Below are positions 27,429-35,553 of a DNA stretch of 64,000 bases, piece after piece. Each line of letters begins with the position of its first letter. The first letter of the stretch is position 1. The notes beneath the pieces were generated by a model that saw only the letters and a program-made list of their open reading frames with translations, was not told the DNA's origin and did not search any database. The DNA is taken from contig NZ_MQUQ01000005.1 in assembly GCF_001953865.1 (NCBI RefSeq), positions 259,401 to 323,400 on the forward strand. The letters run 5' to 3'. Made by a program: the position numbers and the translations under genes. The DNA is from Amycolatopsis coloradensis. Lineage in GTDB: Bacteria > Actinomycetota > Actinomycetes > Mycobacteriales > Pseudonocardiaceae.

Positions 27429-28750
27429 GTCTCCTTTCTACCCGATTCCGCATGTTCGTCGAGCAGTGTCGCTTCGTCGAACGGTGACCGGCCGCTCAGC
27501 GTCCGGTCCAGCTGCTCGCGGTCGATCTCCTTGGTCCAAGTGCCGATCAGCACGGTGGCGACGGCGTTGCCCGCGAAGTTCGTCAGCGCGCGGGCCTCGG
27601 ACATGAACCGGTCGATGCCGACGATGAACCCGACGCCGTCCACCAGCTCCGGCCGATGCGACTGGAGGCCGCCCGCCAGCGTCGCGAGCCCCGCGCCGGT
27701 GACGCCCGCGGCGCCCTTGGACGCGATGATCATGAACACCAGCAGGGAGATCTGCTCGCCGATGGTCAGCGGTTTGTCGAGCGCGTCCGCGATGAAGATG
27801 GACGCCATCGTCAGGTAGATCGCGGTGCCGTCGAGGTTGAACGAGTACCCGGTCGGCACGGTGATGCCGACGACCGGTTTCGACACCCCGGCGTGTTCCA
27901 TCTTCGCGATCAGCCGCGGCAGCGCCGATTCCGACGACGACGTCGACAGGATCAGCAGGAACTCGCGGCCGAGGTACTTCAGCAGCTTGAAGATGTTGAC
28001 CCTGGCCAGCAGGCCGAGGATCAACCCGAGTACGACGAACACGAACAGCGCGCAGGTGATGTAGAAGCCGAGCATGATCACCGCGAGGCTCTGCAACGCC
28101 TTCCAGCCGGTCTCGCCGACGACGGCGGCGATCGCGCCGAACGCGCCGATCGGGGCCGCCCACATGATCATCGCGAGGATCCGGAACACGAGCCGCTGGA
28201 TGTGCTCGATGCCGCGGCGGATCGGCTCGCCCTTCGTGCCCAGCTTCTGGAGCGCGAACCCGGCGAGCAGCGCGACCAGCAGCGTCTGGAGCACCTCGCC
28301 CTCGGTGAACGCCGAGACCAGCGTCTTGGGGATGATCCCGAGCAGGAATTCGACGGTGCCCTCGGTTTTGGCGATCTGGTCCTGGCCCTTTTCGGCGATC
28401 TCGGGGGTCAGGTGCAAGCCGGAGCCGGGTTGCAGGATGTTGCCGACGACCAGGCCGATGACCAGCGCGACCGTCGACATGACCAGGAAGTAGCCGAGCG
28501 CGAGCCCGCCGACGCGGCCGACCTTCGCGGCCTTCGCGACCGAGCCGACGCCGAGCGCGATCGTGCAGAAGATGATCGGCGAGATCATCATCTTGATCAG
28601 GTTCACGAACCCGGTTCCCAGCGGCTTCAGTTCCTTGCCGAGGGCGGGGAACAGGATGCCGACCGCGATGCCGAGCACCACCGCGACGATGACGGCGATG
28701 TAGAGGTAATGGGTCCGGTCCCGCTTCGCCGCGGGTGCTTCCGTGCTCAT
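27425..28750 (-). CDS. dctA: C4-dicarboxylate/cation symporter, DAACS family
   Basis: 441 residues with eight predicted transmembrane helices and two re-entrant hairpins. Signatures: ISPIIFCTIALGVGSVAKA, STSSSESALPRLIAKM (serine-rich hairpin 1), YSFNLDGTAIYLTMAS and KGAAGVTGAGLATLAG (hairpin 2). The family imports fumarate, succinate and malate, or glutamate, with protons or sodium. The DctA-like length and GAAGVTGAG favour C4-dicarboxylates. It is the promoter-proximal gene of a pair with the PPTase and is divergent from an acyl-CoA dehydrogenase. Confidence 0.92.
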   Translation of the reverse strand: MSTEAPAAKRDRTHYLYIAVIVAVVLGIAVGILFPALGKELKPLGTGFVNLIKMMISPIIFCTIALGVGSVAKAAKVGRVGGLALGYFLVMSTVALVIGLVVGNILQPGSGLHLTPEIAEKGQDQIAKTEGTVEFLLGIIPKTLVSAFTEGEVLQTLLVALLAGFALQKLGTKGEPIRRGIEHIQRLVFRILAMIMWAAPIGAFGAIAAVVGETGWKALQSLAVIMLGFYITCALFVFVVLGLILGLLARVNIFKLLKYLGREFLLILSTSSSESALPRLIAKMEHAGVSKPVVGITVPTGYSFNLDGTAIYLTMASIFIADALDKPLTIGEQISLLVFMIIASKGAAGVTGAGLATLAGGLQSHRPELVDGVGFIVGIDRFMSEARALTNFAGNAVATVLIGTWTKEIDREQLDRTLSGRSPFDEATLLDEHAESGRKET

Positions 28751-28832
28751 GGGTGCCCTTCGACGAGATGGGGACAGCTCGCGAAAACTTATGACAACTT
28801 CTCGGCGAACGACAAGCCAGGCGGTACGCTGA

Positions 28833-28850
28833 ACTAAGCGAGCGCTTAGT
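28833..28850. promoter_or_regulatory. Perfect palindromic operator ACTAAGCG-AG-CGCTTAGT
   Basis: An 18-bp palindrome (8+2+8) lies 26 bp before the acyl-CoA dehydrogenase ATG and 82 bp from dctA. The form is typical of TetR-family fatty-acid regulators. The TetR gene at 30501-31142 is the nearest candidate, but that link is untested. Confidence 0.6.
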
Positions 28851-28876
28851 CAATGTCGAACAGGAGCGGGCTGACC

Positions 28877-30046
28877 ATGGATTTCTCTCTGAGCGTCGAG
28901 GAACGCGAGGTGCGCGACTGGGTCCGCACGTTCGTCCAGCGCGACCTGATGCCGCGTGAGCAGGAGGTGCTGCGCCGCGAACGCGCCGGTCAGCCGGGCC
29001 TCACCGGCGAGGAACTGCGCGAACTGCAGCTGAAGGCCAAGGAGTCCGGCTTCTGGGGTGTGCAGACGCCCGAGGAGTACGGCGGCATGGGGCTGTCCGC
29101 GGTGATGACCGCGTTGCTGGAGGCCGAACTGGGCCGCACGTTCGTGCCGTTCCGCTTCGGCGGCAACGCGGACAACATCCTGTACTACGCCAACGACGAG
29201 CAGAAGGAGCGCTACCTGCTCCCGACGATCTCGGGCGAACGCAAGTCGTGCTTCGCGATCACCGAACCCGGCGCGGGCTCGGACGCCAAGGCCATCCGGA
29301 CCTCCGCCCGCAAGGACGGCACCGACTGGGTCATCAACGGCGAAAAGACTTTCATCACCGGCGGCAACGAGGCCGACTTCGTGATGGTGTTCGCGATCAC
29401 CGATCCTGAGAAGGGCGCGAACGGCGGCGTCACCTGCTTCCTCGTCGACCGTGACGCGGGCTGGAAGTCCGAATACATCGACACCATGGGCGAATGGGGC
29501 CCGGCGGCGCTGGTCTTCGAGGACGTCCGCGTGCCGGAGACGCAGATCCTCGGCGAACTCGGCCACGGTTTCGACCTGGCCATGCAGTGGATCGGCGCCG
29601 GGCGCTACCTGCTGCCCGCCCGCGCGATCGGCTCCTGCGAACGGCTGATCTCGATGGCCATCGAGCACGCCAACACGCGGGAGACGTTCGGGCAGAAGAT
29701 CGCCGAGCGCCAGGCGATCCAGTGGATGATCGCGGACTCCGGCACCGAACTGGAGGCGCTGCGCTGGCTGGTGCTGCACGCCGCCTGGCAGGTCGACCAG
29801 AAGGTGGACTCGCGGCACGCGCAGTCGATGGCGAAGCTGTACGGCGGGGTGAAGGCGAACGAGATCGTCGACCGCGTCCTGCAGATCCACGGCGGAATGG
29901 GCTACACGCGGGAACTGCCGGTCGAGCGGTGGTACCGCGAACTGCGGCTGCTGCGGATCTACGAGGGCACCGACGAGATCCAGCGCCGGACCATCGCGCG
30001 CAACCTGCTGAAGGGGCACGTCAAGGTCGGGGGCACCTTGGGCTGA
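28877..30046 (+). CDS. Acyl-CoA dehydrogenase (FadE/ACAD11-like)
   Basis: 389 residues; ATG 28877 with AGGAG 10 bases upstream (an ATG 24 bases earlier lacks an RBS). Signatures: CFAITEPGAGSDAKAIRTSA, INGEKTFITGGNEADF, HGGMGYTRELPVERWYRE and LLRIYEGTDEIQRRTIARNL, with the catalytic Glu in YEG near the C-terminus. The opening FSLSVEEREVRDWVRTF and internal MGEWGPAALVFEDV loop resemble ACAD10/11 and bacterial FadE for medium to long chains. Controlled, by position, by the 28833 palindrome. Confidence 0.93.
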   Translation: MDFSLSVEEREVRDWVRTFVQRDLMPREQEVLRRERAGQPGLTGEELRELQLKAKESGFWGVQTPEEYGGMGLSAVMTALLEAELGRTFVPFRFGGNADNILYYANDEQKERYLLPTISGERKSCFAITEPGAGSDAKAIRTSARKDGTDWVINGEKTFITGGNEADFVMVFAITDPEKGANGGVTCFLVDRDAGWKSEYIDTMGEWGPAALVFEDVRVPETQILGELGHGFDLAMQWIGAGRYLLPARAIGSCERLISMAIEHANTRETFGQKIAERQAIQWMIADSGTELEALRWLVLHAAWQVDQKVDSRHAQSMAKLYGGVKANEIVDRVLQIHGGMGYTRELPVERWYRELRLLRIYEGTDEIQRRTIARNLLKGHVKVGGTLG

Positions 30047-30051
30047 GGCGT

Positions 30052-30104
30052 GTTATGAACGGACCTTTCATAACAAATTCTGTTATGAAAGGTCCGTTCA
30101 TAAC
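30052..30104. terminator. Double palindromic hairpin, family B copy 2
   Basis: Units 30052-30074 and 30082-30104 are exact 23-base inverse copies separated by AAATTCT. They begin GTTATGAACGGACC and end with the inverse. It starts 6 bases after the acyl-CoA dehydrogenase stop and 9 bases before the end of the convergent gene. Confidence 0.8.
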
Positions 30105-30112
30105 ATCGGCCG

Positions 30113-30442
30113 CTAGTCGTCGTCCTTCTGAGTCCGCATCGCGATCGGGACCCCGGCGAGGTCCTCCTCGTTGCAGAGAAGCTTCACGTCATAATACGGC
30201 GAACCCTTGCGGTCGTCGTAGTCGAGATGGACGGCCAGCACATCGACCGGTTCCCCGAGCCACTCCTGAGCCTGGCGTAGCCATGTCGCGCACCGTTCGA
30301 GGGCCGTGGGCAGGTCGTCGTCGCGGAATCCCACCGGGCGGTAGGGGACGTCCTGCACCTGATCACGGGGGTTCGAAGGCACCGGCAACGCCGGCGAGAG
30401 ACCCGAGTCGTCCAGTTCGAGTTGGATCGTTTGCTCAGTCAC
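30113..30442 (-). CDS. Hypothetical acidic protein
   Basis: 109 residues from GTG 30442, family not recognised. Soluble, acidic: TEQTIQLELDDSGLSPALP at the start, DDDLPTALERCATWLRQAQE helix, then a strand-rich part with VDVLAVHLDYDDRKGSPYY and VKLLCNEEDLAG. No signal or membrane segment. The frame remains open upstream to 30538, but that part is Cys- and Arg-rich and does not resemble the rest. It lies between a hairpin and a TetR gene transcribed the same way; whether it belongs to that operon is unclear. Confidence 0.6.
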   Translation of the reverse strand: MTEQTIQLELDDSGLSPALPVPSNPRDQVQDVPYRPVGFRDDDLPTALERCATWLRQAQEWLGEPVDVLAVHLDYDDRKGSPYYDVKLLCNEEDLAGVPIAMRTQKDDD

Positions 30443-30500
30443 CCTTCGAGCGTCCCCCAGACAAGCCGTCTGAGCAAGGCGTACAGGGCAGGAGTCGCCG

Positions 30501-31142
30501 CTAAACGGGCACTCGCCACACTCCCGAGACCACTTCACGGCAGTTTTGCAGTGCCGTGACGTCCAGACGACGTGTGCAGCCTAACGCCCGCAGCGCCAGT
30601 TCCGCGTAATGCGACGCCAGTTGGTCGAGGGTGAGCGGCCCGTGTGGCGAATACCACCGCGCGACCCCGCTGCACATCTCCACCAGTGCGAGCCGGGTGA
30701 CCGAAGGCTGGCCGGTGTGGAAGACGCCTGCCGCGACACCGTCTTCGATGGCGTCGGCCCACAGCCTTTCGTAGGCGTCGCGCAGCGCCACCACTTCGGC
30801 CCTGGCACCGGGGGTGAGCGCGTGCACCTCGTTGTCCACCACGCGGGTGTCATCCGGCTGGATGGCGTGCGCGAGGACGTGCAGCGCCACCAGGGATCCG
30901 AGCCGCGACACGGGATCGGCCAGCCCGGCGGTCGCCAGCTCGGCCGCGTCGAGCAACCGCCGCAGCGACTCGTTCATGATGGCGACCAGCAGATCCTCTT
31001 TGGTGCCCATGTAGTGGTACAGGCTGGCCGACGACAGATCCGCCTCCTGGGCGAGATCCCGGATGCCGGTGCCGTGGAAACCCTTGGTGGCGAACAGTTT
31101 CACCGCGGCCTGGCGGACCCTTTCGCGGGTGTTCAGAGCCAT
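30501..31142 (-). CDS. TetR family regulator of the acyl-CoA operon
   Basis: 213 residues. HTH: RERVRQAAVKLFATKGFHGT, then IRDLAQEADLSSASLYHYM and GTKEDLLVAIMNES, close to KstR2/FadR-type TetR regulators. The C-terminal domain matches TetR_C_17-like acyl-CoA sensing proteins in length and opening (LDAAELATAGLADPVSRLG). Last gene of an operon with a CoA ligase (overlap 10 bp) and an enoyl-CoA hydratase, so probable feedback control by an acyl-CoA intermediate (inference). Confidence 0.91.
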   Translation of the reverse strand: MALNTRERVRQAAVKLFATKGFHGTGIRDLAQEADLSSASLYHYMGTKEDLLVAIMNESLRRLLDAAELATAGLADPVSRLGSLVALHVLAHAIQPDDTRVVDNEVHALTPGARAEVVALRDAYERLWADAIEDGVAAGVFHTGQPSVTRLALVEMCSGVARWYSPHGPLTLDQLASHYAELALRALGCTRRLDVTALQNCREVVSGVWRVPV

Positions 31143-32677
31143 TTTTCAGTGGTCCTGTCCCATGAACCGGCACGCGGGTCCGCCGCCTTCTTCAACTCAC
31201 CCTTGGCGACCCGTTCCGACGGCGTCATCGGCAGCTCGGTCACGAACGCCCAGAACCGGGGAACCTTGAAGTAGGCCAGTTTCGCCGAGCAGAACTTCGC
31301 CAGGTCGGCCGGTTCGCACTGGTGGCCCTCGTGCTCTTCGAGGACGAGATACGCCTTGACCTCCTCGCCGCGGATCTCGTCCGGCACCGCGACGACGGCG
31401 GCGAGCTTGACCGCCGGATGTAGCTGCAAGGCCCGCTCGACCTCGTCGGCGGAGATGTTCTCGCCGCTGCGGCGGATCATGTCCTTGGTGCGGCCCACGT
31501 AGTACACGCGGCCCTCGTCGTCCATTGTGGCCAGATCGCCGGTGTGGAACCAGCCGCCGTCGAAGGCGCGCCTGGTCGCTTCGACGTCGTCGTGATAGCC
31601 GTGCATCAGTCCGACCCCGCGGATCAGCAGCTCGCCGGTTTCCCCGCGTGGCAGGGGTTTCCCGGCCGCGTCCGCGATCATCACCTCGCGGGTGGGCGCG
31701 GGCCTGCCGAGGCAGCCGGTGCCGATCGTCTCCTCGTGATCGGCCGGGTACATCCGGATGTCGCCGCCGGTCTCGGTCATGCCGAAGGCCTCGTACCACG
31801 GCGTGTCCCAGCGCGCTTCGAGCGCGGCGTGCAGGTCTCGCGGGATGGCCGAGGCGCAGATCGCGCGGACCTGGTGTGCCTTGTCCAGTTCGCTTTCCGG
31901 CTGGCGCAGCAGGAGTGTCGGCATCAGGCCGAGGCAGTAGAACCAGGTGACGCCGTGTTCGCGGACCTTCTCCCAGAACGTGGACGGGTGGAACCGGTCG
32001 AGCACCACCAGCGTCGCGCCGCCCGCGAGCCCCAGCGCGACGTTCCACTGTGGATCGATGTAGTGGAACGGTTGCGCGGTCAGGACGACGTCGTCCGCGC
32101 CGACCGTGGGGAAGTCCGTTGCCAGGCTGATCGCCAGTGTCGTCCAATACCGGTTCGGCAGTACGCAGCCCTTGGGCGCGCCCGTGGTTCCCGAGGTGTA
32201 CTGGATGTTGACCGGGCGCTCGCCTTCGCTCGTGAAGGCCTGGTCGCCGCCGGGATCGGTGAGTTCGCCTGGCGTGAGCACCCGTTCCAGGGAGGTTTCC
32301 GGCGCGATCTTGTTCAGCAGCTCCAGGAATTCCTCGGCCGCGACGGCGAACCTGGCGCCGGAATGCCGGAGGACGTGGGCGCCGTCGAATTCGCGATACC
32401 CGGTGTTGACCGGGACGAGCACCCCGCCGATCTTGGCCAAGGCCAGCCACAGCAACGGGAATTCGGGCTGGTTGCGCAGCATCACCGCGACCCGGTCGCC
32501 CGGCCGCACGCCGAGGTCCACCAGCGCGCGGGCGAATTCCGTGCTGCGCGCGTCGACGTCGGCGAAGGTGAAGCGTTCGCCGCCTGCGTCGAAGACCCAC
32601 GCCGTCTTGTCCGGCCAGAGCGCGGCGGCCCGGCCGGTCAGTCCGAGGAGGGTGTCGATCCCGGCGAGCGAGGTCAT
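31133..32677 (-). CDS. ATP-dependent acyl-CoA ligase (CaiC-like)
   Basis: 514 residues, AMP-forming ANL enzyme. P-loop IQYTSGTTGAPKGCVLPNR; A5 region FGMTETGGDIRMYP; A8 FHTGDLATMDDEGRVYYVGR with DMIRRSGENIS; the C-terminal hinge follows, and a Lys in RVAKGELKK takes the catalytic position. CVLPNRYW and the overall pattern resemble crotonobetaine/carnitine-CoA ligases and related carboxylic acid ligases. Its ATG overlaps the hydratase stop (ATGA). With the hydratase and TetR it forms a small acid-degradation operon whose substrate is not evident. Carries one TCCACWGTGGA palindrome. Confidence 0.92.
   Translation of the reverse strand: MTSLAGIDTLLGLTGRAAALWPDKTAWVFDAGGERFTFADVDARSTEFARALVDLGVRPGDRVAVMLRNQPEFPLLWLALAKIGGVLVPVNTGYREFDGAHVLRHSGARFAVAAEEFLELLNKIAPETSLERVLTPGELTDPGGDQAFTSEGERPVNIQYTSGTTGAPKGCVLPNRYWTTLAISLATDFPTVGADDVVLTAQPFHYIDPQWNVALGLAGGATLVVLDRFHPSTFWEKVREHGVTWFYCLGLMPTLLLRQPESELDKAHQVRAICASAIPRDLHAALEARWDTPWYEAFGMTETGGDIRMYPADHEETIGTGCLGRPAPTREVMIADAAGKPLPRGETGELLIRGVGLMHGYHDDVEATRRAFDGGWFHTGDLATMDDEGRVYYVGRTKDMIRRSGENISADEVERALQLHPAVKLAAVVAVPDEIRGEEVKAYLVLEEHEGHQCEPADLAKFCSAKLAYFKVPRFWAFVTELPMTPSERVAKGELKKAADPRAGSWDRTTEKWL
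32044..32054. repeat. TCCACWGTGGA palindrome, copy 5
   Basis: TCCACTGTGGA in the CoA ligase gene; the coding strand reads Asp-Pro-Gln-Trp across it, the same frame relation as copy 4. Confidence 0.8.
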
Positions 32678-33426
32678 GTCCGGCTCCGGAACGCCTCGGC
32701 CGACGCGGCGACCTCGGCGGAGTGCTCGGTGATCAGCGCGTGGCTGACCTCGAGTTCGAGCGCGGCGTCCAGTGAACTGTCGATGCCGGAATCGAGGGCG
32801 CGTTTGGCCATGGTGGCCGCGGCGGCCGGATGGGCGGCGATCCGGGCCGCCCAGTCGAGCGCGGCGTCCATCAGGTCGTCGGCGGGCAGGACGGCGTTGA
32901 CCAGGCCGAGTTCGCGCGCCTTGGCGCCGCTCACCCGCTCGCCCAGCAGCAGCAGTTCCTTGGCCTTCAGCGGGCCGACCAGTAGCGGCAGCAGCCGCGA
33001 CGCCGCACCCGTGACGCTCAGCCCGAGCGAGACCTCGGGGAAGGCGAACACCGCGTCTTCGGCGGCGAGGATCAGGTCGCAGCCCATCGCGAACTCCGCC
33101 CCCGCGCCGATCGCGTACCCGTGGACCGCGGCGATGACGGGCTGGCGGAGCCCGCGAAGGCGGCGGGTGACGTCCTGTAGCCGATCGAGCCGAGCCCTGG
33201 AATCAACTGTATCCCCGGACGGGGCGGGCTCCTTGAGGTCGTGACCGGCGCAGAACGCGCGACCCCGGCCGGCGAGCACGACCGCCCGCGCGTCCGAGCG
33301 CGCGGCCGCGTCGAGCGCTTCCAGCAGGTCTTCGACCAGTTCGGCGACCACCGCGTTGAGCCGTTCGGGGCGATTCAGCCAGATCACGCAGATGCCGTCG
33401 TCGAGTGCGTAGTCCACGGTGCTCAT
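32674..33426 (-). CDS. Enoyl-CoA hydratase/isomerase family protein
   Basis: 250 residues, crotonase fold. Oxyanion-hole segments RGRAFCAGHDLKE and AVHGYAIGAGAEFAMGCDL; a Glu appears at the first catalytic position region (FAFPEVSLGL), so hydratase activity is plausible. First gene of the operon with the CoA ligase and TetR; the ATG at 33426 faces a divergent amidohydrolase gene 47 bp away. The paired genes suggest activation then hydration of an unsaturated acid. Confidence 0.92.
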   Translation of the reverse strand: MSTVDYALDDGICVIWLNRPERLNAVVAELVEDLLEALDAAARSDARAVVLAGRGRAFCAGHDLKEPAPSGDTVDSRARLDRLQDVTRRLRGLRQPVIAAVHGYAIGAGAEFAMGCDLILAAEDAVFAFPEVSLGLSVTGAASRLLPLLVGPLKAKELLLLGERVSGAKARELGLVNAVLPADDLMDAALDWAARIAAHPAAAATMAKRALDSGIDSSLDAALELEVSHALITEHSAEVAASAEAFRSRT

Positions 33427-33445
33427 GACGCCGAGCCTAGACGAC

Positions 33446-33461
33446 CGATCGATCGATCGAT
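33446..33461. promoter_or_regulatory. CGAT x4 palindromic operator candidate
   Basis: Four tandem CGAT units (33446-33461) form a palindromic run inside the 47-bp divergent promoter between the hydratase operon and the amidohydrolase gene. GACC and GGTC flank it (33443-33446 and 33463-33467 region). Likely binding site of the operon's own TetR. Confidence 0.5.
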
Positions 33462-33473
33462 AGGGTCGGATCC

Positions 33474-35063
33474 ATGCGGGTCGACACGGTTTACGAGAAT
33501 GCCCGATTCCTCACCGGTACAGGGGAATCCGTAGCTCTTGCCGCGCTGAATGGCCGAATTGTGGCGTTGGGTCACGATGCCGCCGCGCTTTCCGCGAAAC
33601 GTCGGGTCGACCTCGGCGGCTTAGTGGTGGTGCCCGGCTTCCACGACGCGCACAACCACATGGCCTGGTTCGGCATGGCTCTCGACGACGTCGCGCTGTC
33701 GGATTGCCGCAGCGTGGACGAGGTGTACGACGCCGTCGCGCGGCGCGCGGCCGACACGCCGCCCGGCGGCTGGATCATCGGCAGCGGCTACGACCAGAAC
33801 AAGCTCGCGGGCGGCCATCCGACGAGGCAAGGGCTCGATCGTGCCGCACCCGGGCATCTCGTGCGGCTCAAGCACACGTCCGGGCACATGACCGTGGTCA
33901 ACTCCGCGGTGCTGGAGCGGCTGGACCTCGCCGACGTCCCGGTGGGTGGTGACGTCGTCCGCGACGAGGACGGTTCGCCGACCGGGCTGCTGGCCGAACA
34001 GGCCCAGCTGATGCTGCGGCCGCTGACCTACCCGACGCCGGTGGAGACCGTCGTGCGCGGGCTGGACCGGGCGAGCGCGCGCTACCTCTCCGAGGGGATC
34101 ACGAGCGTCCAGGAAGCCGGGATCGGCGGGGGTCTCGTGGGCGAGACCCCCGCCGAACTCGCCGCGTACCAGCTGGCGCGCGACCGCGGGGTGCTGCGGG
34201 TGCGGAGCACGGTGATGGTCGCGGCCAGTGTGCTGCATGAGCTGGACGCCGATGCGGGCTTCGGTCTCGACCTGGGGATGCGCACCGGGTTCGGCGACGA
34301 ATGGCTGCGCATCGGCGCGATGAAGCTGTTCGCCGACGGTTCGCTGATCGGCCGGACCTGCGCGATGCACGAGCCGTTCGCCGGCGAGCCGGACAACGTC
34401 GGCTACTTCCAGGTGCCCGAAGACGAGATCGCGCGGACGATCGCCGCGGCGCACAAGGCCGGCTGGCAGATCGCGACGCACGCCATCGGCGACCGCGCGA
34501 TCACCGTCGTCCTCGACGCCTACGAAGCCGCGCTCAAGGCGGATCCGCGGCCCGATCACCGGCACCGCATCGAGCACTGCGCGGTGCTGCGGCCCGGAGA
34601 GCTGAAGCGGCTGGCGTCGCTGGGGCTGATCGCGTCGCCGCAGGGCCGGTTCGTCAACGAGATCGGCGACGGGATGCGCGCCGCCCTCGGCCCGGAACGC
34701 GAACCCTGGTGCTACCGGCTCAAGAGCCTGCTCGACGCGGGATGCGTCCTCCCCGCCAGCTCGGACCGCCCGGTCGTCGAAGGCGCGCCGCTGCTCGCGC
34801 TGGCCGACATGGTGCGGCGGAAGACCGCGTCCGGCGTCGTCCTCGGTCCTGACGAGCGGCTGACCCCGGCCGAGGCGTTGCACGCCTACACCTACGGCTC
34901 CGCTTACGCCGCCTTCGCCGAGAAGGACCTGGGCACGCTGGCGCCCGGCAAGCTCGCGGACTTCGCCGTCCTCTCGGCCGACCCGGCCGACGAGTCCACT
35001 TTGGATTCGATCCAGGTCGTCGCCACCGCCGTCGGCGGCGACCTCGTCTACGAACGGAGCTGA
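33474..35063 (+). CDS. Amidohydrolase family protein, YtcJ-like
   Basis: 529 residues. Amidohydro_3 family: N-terminal beta domain, then VVVPGFHDAHNHMAWFG with the H-x-H metal ligands, LKHTSGHMTVVNS, the FADGSLIGRTCAM loop, ATHAIGDRAITVVLDAYE and HRIEHCAVLRPGELKRL carrying further His ligands, and a final DADFAVLSADP-type closing strand (KLADFAVLSADP). YtcJ-like enzymes hydrolyse amides and formyl groups; the substrate is unknown. Divergent from the acyl-CoA ligase operon and 5 bp ahead of a GNAT gene, so likely co-transcribed with that gene. Confidence 0.92.
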   Translation: MRVDTVYENARFLTGTGESVALAALNGRIVALGHDAAALSAKRRVDLGGLVVVPGFHDAHNHMAWFGMALDDVALSDCRSVDEVYDAVARRAADTPPGGWIIGSGYDQNKLAGGHPTRQGLDRAAPGHLVRLKHTSGHMTVVNSAVLERLDLADVPVGGDVVRDEDGSPTGLLAEQAQLMLRPLTYPTPVETVVRGLDRASARYLSEGITSVQEAGIGGGLVGETPAELAAYQLARDRGVLRVRSTVMVAASVLHELDADAGFGLDLGMRTGFGDEWLRIGAMKLFADGSLIGRTCAMHEPFAGEPDNVGYFQVPEDEIARTIAAAHKAGWQIATHAIGDRAITVVLDAYEAALKADPRPDHRHRIEHCAVLRPGELKRLASLGLIASPQGRFVNEIGDGMRAALGPEREPWCYRLKSLLDAGCVLPASSDRPVVEGAPLLALADMVRRKTASGVVLGPDERLTPAEALHAYTYGSAYAAFAEKDLGTLAPGKLADFAVLSADPADESTLDSIQVVATAVGGDLVYERS

Positions 35064-35068
35064 CACTG

Positions 35069-35518
35069 ATGCCGGTACGGGACGCCGTCGCGGACGACAT
35101 CGAGGAGATCTGCGCGCTCATCGAGGAGCACGCGGTCTACGAGGACAAACACGACCTGAAGCTGGACCGCCAGGAGATGGCCGGGTTTCTCTTCGGACCC
35201 GCTCCCAAGGCCTGGGTGCTGCTCGCCACCCCGCCGGACGAGCCTGCCGAGGTCGCGGGTTTCGCCTTCTGCAACTGGAACTTCTCCACCTGGGAGGCCA
35301 GGCCGGGAATCTGGCTCGACGACCTCTTCGTGCGCCCCGCCCACCGCCGGTTCGGCCTCGGCCGGGAGCTGCTCGACGAGCTGGCCGCCCGGACGCCGGG
35401 CCGGGTCGAATGGGACATGCAGGAGGGCAACGAGAAGGGTGAGGCGTTCTACGCCCAGCTCGGCGCCGACACCGTCCCCGGCTGGATCCGATACCGCTGG
35501 CGGCCGCACGCGGGGTGA
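35069..35518 (+). CDS. GNAT family N-acetyltransferase
   Basis: 149 residues. Acetyl-CoA binding motif A is FVRPAHRRFGLGRELLDELA, preceded by IWLDDLFV (beta 4) and followed by EGNEKGEAFYAQLGADTV. The opening PVRDAVADDIEEICALIEEH is a standard GNAT beginning, and WNFSTWEARPGIWLDD resembles diamine (spermidine/SAT-like) acetyltransferases. Acceptor unknown. It follows the amidohydrolase by 5 bp and ends 36 bp before the MntR-like gene. Confidence 0.9.
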   Translation: MPVRDAVADDIEEICALIEEHAVYEDKHDLKLDRQEMAGFLFGPAPKAWVLLATPPDEPAEVAGFAFCNWNFSTWEARPGIWLDDLFVRPAHRRFGLGRELLDELAARTPGRVEWDMQEGNEKGEAFYAQLGADTVPGWIRYRWRPHAG

Positions 35519-35553
35519 GCCGCGAGCGAGCGGCAAGCCGTAAACTCGCACCC

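Noticed and set aside
34993..35005. TCCACTTTGGA as a further copy of the dispersed palindrome
   Set aside because: It has a central mismatch; likewise TCCATAGTGGA near 7001. Only exact TCCACWGTGGA copies were counted.
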